Shown here: positions 33,701 through 37,481 of the stretch, piece by piece | Numbering within the stretch: position 1 is the stretch's first letter | How the letters are laid out: each line of letters starts with the position of its first letter | Source: Flavobacteriales bacterium | GTDB taxonomy: Bacteria; Bacteroidota; Bacteroidia; Flavobacteriales_D; Crocinitomicaceae | Reading direction: 5' to 3' | Assembly (NCBI GenBank): GCA_022361195.1 | Contig: JAKSBJ010000069.1 | Span: 1 to 37,481, forward strand | DNA length: 37,481 bases | Notes under the pieces: model-generated | Told to the model about the DNA's origin: nothing | The model's input: only the letters and a program-made list of their open reading frames with translations | Database searches by the model: none | Program-made: the position numbers and the translations under genes

Positions 33701-34076
33701 CGAACAAGCACTGGAGGTATTTGAAAATGGCCTGGCAGATCGTTTTGGTCCTGTTCCAGAAGTGGTTGAAGAACTCATCCACTCTATTCGTCTGAGATGG
33801 TTGGCAAGAAGTATTGGCTTTGAAAAATTGGTCATCAAGTCCAATAAAATGTTGGGGTATTTTGTCTCTAAACAAGATTCACCTTATTATCAATCCACCA
33901 CCTTCACCAAGGTACTTTCTTTCATTCAAACTAATCCAAAAGGAGTTAAAATGAATGAACGTAATAACAAGCTGAGGTTGATTTTTGATAACATTCAAAG
34001 TATCTCTTCGGCTATTGAGAATTTAAACAGAATTGGAGTTACTTATAAGAAAGAGGAAGAGACTCAATCTGCTTGA
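30708..34076 (+). CDS. mfd: Transcription-repair coupling factor
   Basis: It removes RNA polymerase stalled at DNA lesions and recruits UvrA for nucleotide-excision repair. The protein has 1122 residues, full length. The N-terminal UvrB-homology region (about 1-330) is followed by the RNA-polymerase-interacting domain (GDYVTHIDHGIGKFSGLELI at about 430). The RecG-like translocase core has Walker A GFGKTE (about 585-590), DEEQ (about 684-687), TATPIPRTL, TTIIESGIDV and QMRGRVGRS. The TRCF C-terminal domain ends the chain. No frameshift was seen. The start is fixed by the adjacent -7 box. The next gene begins 58 bases after the stop. Confidence 0.98.
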   Translation: MTLDEFRLAYQESEQIQSIVSELEGDTPKISLKGLVGSSKAVVADAITQLSKGYHLFILRDKEEAAFFFNDLQNLKKNAQNLFFFPHSYKKPYQFEEIDNANVVSRAEVLERINRGNNSIIVTYPEAIFEKVVTKKQFAKNILEIKKGVEYSIDFINELLIEYEFEKVDFVYAPGQFAVRGGIVDVFSFSNDEPYRVEFFGDEVDSIRTFNPVNQLSTKTLSRFTVVPNIQQYKTEEERATLLEFMSNKTKIWIRNYEGIEGVLKIEYEKAVEIYNALPESPVNYSPPIDLFFEKNAFRKQMEGFAVVEFGEQDFYQSDPVHFDIGLQPSFNKKFELLIEDFKTHEKAGFENMIVSNQAKQIERIYSIFEDLESSVTFTTLSMALHEGFIDKKLKFVCYTDHQIFERYHRFRLKEGYRKNQQALTLKEIYNLQKGDYVTHIDHGIGKFSGLELIDVNGKPQEAIRLVYKDNDVLYVSIHSLHRISKYTGKDGTQPKMHKIGSNTWTNTKNKTKAKVKEIAYDLIKLYAKRKQESGFAYSPDNYLQNELEASFIYEDTPDQLKATKAVKEDMEAQAPMDRLVCGDVGFGKTEIAIRAAFKAVCDSKQVAILVPTTILSLQHYKTFSERLKGFPCNVDYVNRFRSQKQITESLKKLERGETDIIIGTHKLVGKDVKFKDLGLIIIDEEQKFGVGVKDKLKLFKASVDTLTLTATPIPRTLQFSLMGARDLSVINTPPPNRQPVDTEIIGLNEEVIRDAVSYEVGRGGQVYFIHNRVQNIHEVAGMIGRLCPGAKIGVGHGQMDGKKLESIMVDFMNGHYDVLVATTIIESGIDVSNANTIIINNAQHFGLSDLHQMRGRVGRSNKKAFCYLIAPPMHLLPSDSRKRLEAIAHFSDLGSGFNISMRDLDIRGAGNLLGGEQSGFITDIGFEMYQKILDEAVQELRENEFKDLFEEDPNVDGREFVRDCILETDLELLIPDTYINNVAERLMIYQNLDNSKSEQALEVFENGLADRFGPVPEVVEELIHSIRLRWLARSIGFEKLVIKSNKMLGYFVSKQDSPYYQSTTFTKVLSFIQTNPKGVKMNERNNKLRLIFDNIQSISSAIENLNRIGVTYKKEEETQSA

Positions 34077-34134
34077 TTTTGAATTGTTTTGCTGATTTTT
34101 CTTATTTTGTGTATCGTTAATCAAGTTCACAAAT

Positions 34135-34740
34135 ATGCGGAAGACAGCCTTACTTTTTTTCTGTTTCATTTCTTATTTTGCAAATGGTCAGGATTCCTGT
34201 CCCGAACCGGTTGATTTGGAGGCTATGGATGTTACGACCAATTCGGCGAATATTTCATGGGAAGATGAAAGTGGTGCTGCTGAGTGGCAAATAGAATGGG
34301 GAGAAGGAGGTTTTTCTCTGGGGGAAGGCAATCTTATTGTGACCGATTCAAATCCTTATTCATTAACTGATTTGATGTGGGATCAGGATTATGATTTTTA
34401 TGTTCGTTCTATTTGCGCTGAAGGTGACACTAGCGATTGGTCAGGACTGGGAAATTTTGAAACCCTGGTACCAGATGATATAGGTTTGACAGAGTCCAAA
34501 ATCACCATCCTTCAACTTTATCCTAATCCAGCAAATAATGTCCTAAATCTAAAGTTTAATACCCCAATTGATCATGGAATAATTGAAATCTTCACCATAA
34601 CGGGACAAAAAGTTATGAGTCAAAGACTTGAATCAAGTAGTAAAACAGAAGTTGATCTTAAGGGTTTACATTCAGGGTTTTACATTTTAAAAATCTCTTC
34701 GGAAAACAACATTTTAGTACACTCTTTTCAAAAAAGCTAA
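34135..34740 (+). CDS. T9SS type A cargo protein with one fibronectin type III domain
   Basis: It has 201 residues: a signal peptide (1-18, MRKTALLFFCFISYFANG), one fibronectin type III domain (about 20-112; PEPVDLEAMDVTTNSANISWED, YDFYVRSICAEGDTSDWSG) and a type IX sorting domain (about 124-201; LQLYPNPANNVLNLKF, IEIFTITGQKVM, GFYILKIS). It is therefore exported by Sec and then moved across the outer membrane by T9SS, which shows the host has that system. No catalytic domain lies between, so it may be an adhesin-like mini protein, or a relic of a longer one. Confidence 0.9.
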   Translation: MRKTALLFFCFISYFANGQDSCPEPVDLEAMDVTTNSANISWEDESGAAEWQIEWGEGGFSLGEGNLIVTDSNPYSLTDLMWDQDYDFYVRSICAEGDTSDWSGLGNFETLVPDDIGLTESKITILQLYPNPANNVLNLKFNTPIDHGIIEIFTITGQKVMSQRLESSSKTEVDLKGLHSGFYILKISSENNILVHSFQKS

Positions 34741-34793
34741 ACAAATCGTTGTCTATTCTTATGTAAAAAGTAAATTTCCTGCATCGAAATAAT

Positions 34794-35906
34794 ATGATGA
34801 GAATAGTAGGATTAATTTTAATGGCAATTGTTGCTGTTAGTGCGAAGGCACAATTTAGTTTAGGAATCAATGTAGTGGAATCTTTTAGTGGAGATCCTAT
34901 AGACAATGTGCAGGTTGAATTTGCCGGTAGAGCGGCTGTCTCCAATGAAGCGGGGAAGATGTATGTACATCAACTGTCAGCCTTCAATATGGATGACACT
35001 TTATTTTTTGGACATCCAGATTATGAATTTGAGAATCGCCCATTTGCAGCTTATGATTATTTGTTACTCTCCTCTCATGAGCTGGTTATTTTTGTTGAGG
35101 CCCAAGAAAAGCATCAAAATAGAATTGAATTGACGCTTCCAATTGCTCATAAAGAAAAGGTCCAAAATGATACGGTTAAACTAAAAGTGCTTTGTCCAAA
35201 TGCTGGTGCAGAAGTTCAATATTTTGGAAAAAACGGAAATCTCATTCATGATTTTGGAAAAGTAAATTTTCAGCCCAAGCCACTTTATGCAAAGATTGCT
35301 TATGACCTGGTAGAAGATGGTTATTTTACAGCCCGGGGAAATGGTTATGAGACTACCGTTTCGTTTAAAAAGAAGGATTGTTTTGATGCCGTTTATTTGG
35401 TCGAAGAAGTAGAGGGAATCGATAATAGAGAGTTGGAATTACTTAAAAGGTATTTCAGAGAGACCAAAGAGCTGGAGGAAGAGCATTGGAAAGAACAAAG
35501 AAATTTGATTTGGGTGATTGATTCTTTAAAGGCTGAGATTGCCATGTTGAAAGGAGAACCGGTTGAAATACTTCCTGAGGAGGAACCGTTATTTTATGAA
35601 CCCTATCCGTATCTTTTGGCTCAAAATCCTGCTCAGCCCAAAAAAGGATTGGATTATTTTAAAGAGCGGGTAATGGCTCAAACTGAATTTATGAATATCC
35701 GAACTGTTGGAAATGTAACCTTAGAATTGACTGTTTCAAAAGATGGGCGGGTCTACCCATCGGTAATTCATGCGGGTAAGGATAAAGGAGACTTGGTTCG
35801 GAAAGTGTTTTCCGTTGCCAAAGATATGGAATGGGAACCAGGTGTTTTTGCAGGTAAACGAATTAAGGATAGAGTAATTATTTCAATTGAGGTCGTTAAG
35901 GACTAA
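34794..35906 (+). CDS. Exported protein with coiled coil and TonB-C-like tail, paralogue A
   Basis: It has 370 residues: a signal peptide (MMRIVGLILMAIVAVSAKAQ), a beta-sandwich-like domain (about 21-110; VVESFSGDPIDNVQVEFAGRAAVSNEAG, like carboxypeptidase-regulatory domains), a second beta region, a coiled coil (about 210-260; RELELLKRYFRETKELEEEHW), a Pro/Glu linker and a C-terminal TonB-C-like domain (about 300-370; NVTLELTVSKDGRVYPSV). The last fold normally belongs to the TonB energy transducer, but there is no N-terminal anchor or proline-rich span here. The next gene is its tandem paralogue. Function unknown. Confidence 0.8.
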   Translation: MMRIVGLILMAIVAVSAKAQFSLGINVVESFSGDPIDNVQVEFAGRAAVSNEAGKMYVHQLSAFNMDDTLFFGHPDYEFENRPFAAYDYLLLSSHELVIFVEAQEKHQNRIELTLPIAHKEKVQNDTVKLKVLCPNAGAEVQYFGKNGNLIHDFGKVNFQPKPLYAKIAYDLVEDGYFTARGNGYETTVSFKKKDCFDAVYLVEEVEGIDNRELELLKRYFRETKELEEEHWKEQRNLIWVIDSLKAEIAMLKGEPVEILPEEEPLFYEPYPYLLAQNPAQPKKGLDYFKERVMAQTEFMNIRTVGNVTLELTVSKDGRVYPSVIHAGKDKGDLVRKVFSVAKDMEWEPGVFAGKRIKDRVIISIEVVKD

Positions 35907-35923
35907 AAGATTAAAATTGAAAA

Positions 35924-35931
35924 TAAATTTG
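35924..35931 (+). promoter_or_regulatory. -7 box of paralogue B
   Basis: TAAATTTG, a full TAnnTTTG match, in the 32-base gap between the paralogues, ending seven bases before the ATG at 35939. Paralogue B may therefore have its own promoter. Confidence 0.45.
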
Positions 35932-35938
35932 AGATGAT

Positions 35939-37063
35939 ATGATGCGATTTGTGTTGGTGGTTTTTATGTTCATGAGTGCTGGAGTAGTTAATGCTCAAAT
36001 ACGGTTAAAAGTATTCATTCATGATGAGTTTGATTGGGGTGGGGTAGAGAATACCTATGTTAACATTGGCGATCAGGGTAGATATGCGAATGGGGACGGT
36101 CTTGTGGAGTTTCGTCATGTTACACCAGAGATGTTGGAAGATAGTCTTACTTTTTTTCATCCCAATTATGAAATAGAAGACAGAGCCTTTACTGATTGTG
36201 ATTATTATTTCCTGGTTGAAGGTGGAATAGGAATTGATATCACTGCTAAAGAACGAATTCAGCGTGAAATAAAGCTCTCTCTTAATATTGCTGAAAAAGG
36301 AAAGGAAGTGTCTGATTCGGTTGGAATGTTGATTTATTGTCCTCAAAGTAACAAACACGTTTCCTATTTTAATAAAAAAGGAAAGTTGATTCATGATTTT
36401 GGTATGACGGTGACCATGCCATCAGCACATTTGGCCTTTTATTCAAAATTGGCTTACAACAAAATTGAGGATGGTTACTTTAAGGTTGTTGGAGAGTATG
36501 AAACGAAGACTTACCCCTTTAAAAAAGAAGATTGTTTTTATCCCATTTATTTGACAGATTACCCGGTGGGTGGGATGGACAAAAGAGAGCTTGAATTACT
36601 TCAACGTTATATTAGGGAACAAAAAGAAAGTAAGGAAGCATTGAGGGAACAAAAAAACAAATCACAAGAGACAATTGATTCACTAAATTACATCATTGAT
36701 GAATTGCGTGGGGTAGAGATCTTGGAAGAAGAATTTCCTCCTCCTCCTCAAATAATGGCTGCTTCTCATAAACGGCCTTATGCAGAGGCTTTCCCCTATG
36801 GAGGAATTGAACTCATGGAGCAAAAATTGAATTGGGGATTAAAGGACTTTTCCGTTCCAAACAGTGGGAATGTAACTTTAAAGTTTACTGTTTTGAGAAG
36901 CGGAATGCTTGATATTTCTGTTTTACACGCACATCGTTCTATGAATGGATTAATTGAGAAACTTTCAGGTATTTTATCTGAAAAATGGAATGTAGCCAGT
37001 GCTCATGGTCGAATGGTTAAACAGCAATTTTTATTATCTGTTGAGGTGAATGAACAAGTGTAA
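35939..37063 (+). CDS. Exported protein with coiled coil and TonB-C-like tail, paralogue B
   Basis: It has 374 residues and the same layout as the preceding gene: a signal peptide (MMRFVLVVFMFMSAGVVNAQ), a beta domain, the shared GKLIHDFGM segment (GNLIHDFGK in paralogue A), EDGYFKVVGEYETKTYPFKKEDCF (EDGYFTARGNGYETTVSFKKKDCF in A), a coiled coil (about 214-255; RELELLQRYIREQKESKEALR), a Pro-rich FPPPPQ linker and a TonB-C-like end (GNVTLKFTVLRSGMLDISVLHAH). Similarity is clear along the whole length but far from identity, so the duplication is old. ATG codons at 35939 and 35942 are both possible starts. Confidence 0.8.
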   Translation: MMRFVLVVFMFMSAGVVNAQIRLKVFIHDEFDWGGVENTYVNIGDQGRYANGDGLVEFRHVTPEMLEDSLTFFHPNYEIEDRAFTDCDYYFLVEGGIGIDITAKERIQREIKLSLNIAEKGKEVSDSVGMLIYCPQSNKHVSYFNKKGKLIHDFGMTVTMPSAHLAFYSKLAYNKIEDGYFKVVGEYETKTYPFKKEDCFYPIYLTDYPVGGMDKRELELLQRYIREQKESKEALREQKNKSQETIDSLNYIIDELRGVEILEEEFPPPPQIMAASHKRPYAEAFPYGGIELMEQKLNWGLKDFSVPNSGNVTLKFTVLRSGMLDISVLHAHRSMNGLIEKLSGILSEKWNVASAHGRMVKQQFLLSVEVNEQV

Positions 37064-37104
37064 CCGATTTTAAAGCAGATGATTATATTTCAAAAAGATC
37101 GTAG

Positions 37105-37481
37105 ATGAAATTATTTCTGAGAATTAGCTTATTGTTGACCCTATGTATTTCTGTCAATAGTTTTATTGTTTTAAATCAAAATGCAGAATTGAAAAAGGAC
37201 GAGGCTCAAAAGGCATTTGAGTATCTCAATGAAATGAGAGCTAATCCCGCTGCTTATTCGGATGAAGTGGGTATTAAGCTATCGGCATATGAAAAACGTC
37301 CGGCTTTGGTGTGGAATCCTATTCTGGCAGAAGTTGCAGAGAAAAAGGCTGCTGATATGGCGAATAGGAACTACTTTTCGCATCAAACTCCGGAGGGCGA
37401 AGGAATTAATGTCATGATTCATGATGCTGGATATGAGTTAAAAGAAAAGTGGTATTCAGACAAGTCCAAGAACTATTTTGA
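37105..37481 (+). CDS. CAP-superfamily (SCP/PR-1-like) exported protein, 3' end outside window
   Basis: The frame is open from the ATG at 37105 to the window edge, 125 codons. The N-terminus (MKLFLRISLLLTLCISVNSFIVL) is a signal peptide or anchor. The CAP-domain start is distinct: AFEYLNEMRANPAAYSDEVG, RPALVWNPILAEVAEKKAADMA and NYFSHQTPEGEGIN, the last carrying the conserved His of the CAP cavity. Bacterial CAP proteins are secreted with largely unknown activity. It follows paralogue B by 41 bases on the same strand. Confidence 0.85.
   Translation, partial: MKLFLRISLLLTLCISVNSFIVLNQNAELKKDEAQKAFEYLNEMRANPAAYSDEVGIKLSAYEKRPALVWNPILAEVAEKKAADMANRNYFSHQTPEGEGINVMIHDAGYELKEKWYSDKSKNYF

Overview
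The window looks like chromosome from a member of the Bacteroidota, most likely Flavobacteriales. The evidence is AT-rich DNA, promoter boxes of the TAnnTTTG type, a type IX secretion (T9SS) sorting domain, a SusC-style TonB-dependent receptor with an N-terminal carboxypeptidase-regulatory-like domain, DUF6427/DUF6341 neighbours, and a ribonucleotide reductase of the eukaryote-like NrdA/NrdB type. No phage, transposase, CRISPR array, rRNA or tRNA gene was seen. The content is core housekeeping genes interspersed with lineage-specific envelope genes.

Layout. 1-946 (-): 3'-truncated TIGR03790-type secreted protein. 1116-1430 (-): small orphan. 1747-4319 (+): lepA and kdsB. 4336-7262 (+): probable metal-related envelope operon made of a His-rich DUF2946-like protein, a TonB-dependent receptor and a Cys/His-rich lipoprotein, closed by a strong terminator. 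7313-8702 (-): a lipoprotein with a phenolic-acid-decarboxylase-like fold, preceded by an AraC regulator. 8830-9678 (+): an RsuA/RluB pseudouridine synthase. 9694-14178 (-): envelope unknowns, a DUF1801 protein, a small membrane protein, an HxlR regulator and an HxpB-like HAD phosphatase. 14294-16001: a TPR protein converging with comF.

16002-19875 (+): a 478-base regulatory gap and the nrdB-nrdA operon, ended by a strong terminator. 20034-22008: a membrane protein, a DinB-like protein and an alpha/beta hydrolase. 22111-24449 (+): a DUF2490 outer-membrane protein, a CotH-family lipoprotein and a second copy of the Cys/His-rich lipoprotein, whose start lies in a perfect inverted repeat. 24549-26118 (-): a BlaI repressor and a BlaR1-type peptidase with a C-terminal TonB domain, with a 16-bp palindrome between the promoter boxes. 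26241-28491: purQ, DUF6427, DUF6341 and a small CxxC membrane protein. 28603-30522: fbp and two small envelope proteins. 30708-34076: mfd. 34135-37481 (+): a T9SS cargo protein, a tandem pair of paralogous secreted proteins with TonB-C-like tails, and the start of a CAP-domain protein.

The most interesting items are (i) the PAD-like lipoprotein, which keeps all four decarboxylase active-site residues at the exact spacing but is exported; (ii) the two paralogous CxxCxxCHY lipoproteins, one beside a TonB receptor and a His-rich protein and the other under a start-codon hairpin; (iii) several genes whose TAnnTTTG box ends four bases before the start codon, implying leaderless mRNAs; and (iv) operator-like dyads in the nrdB and blaI promoters.
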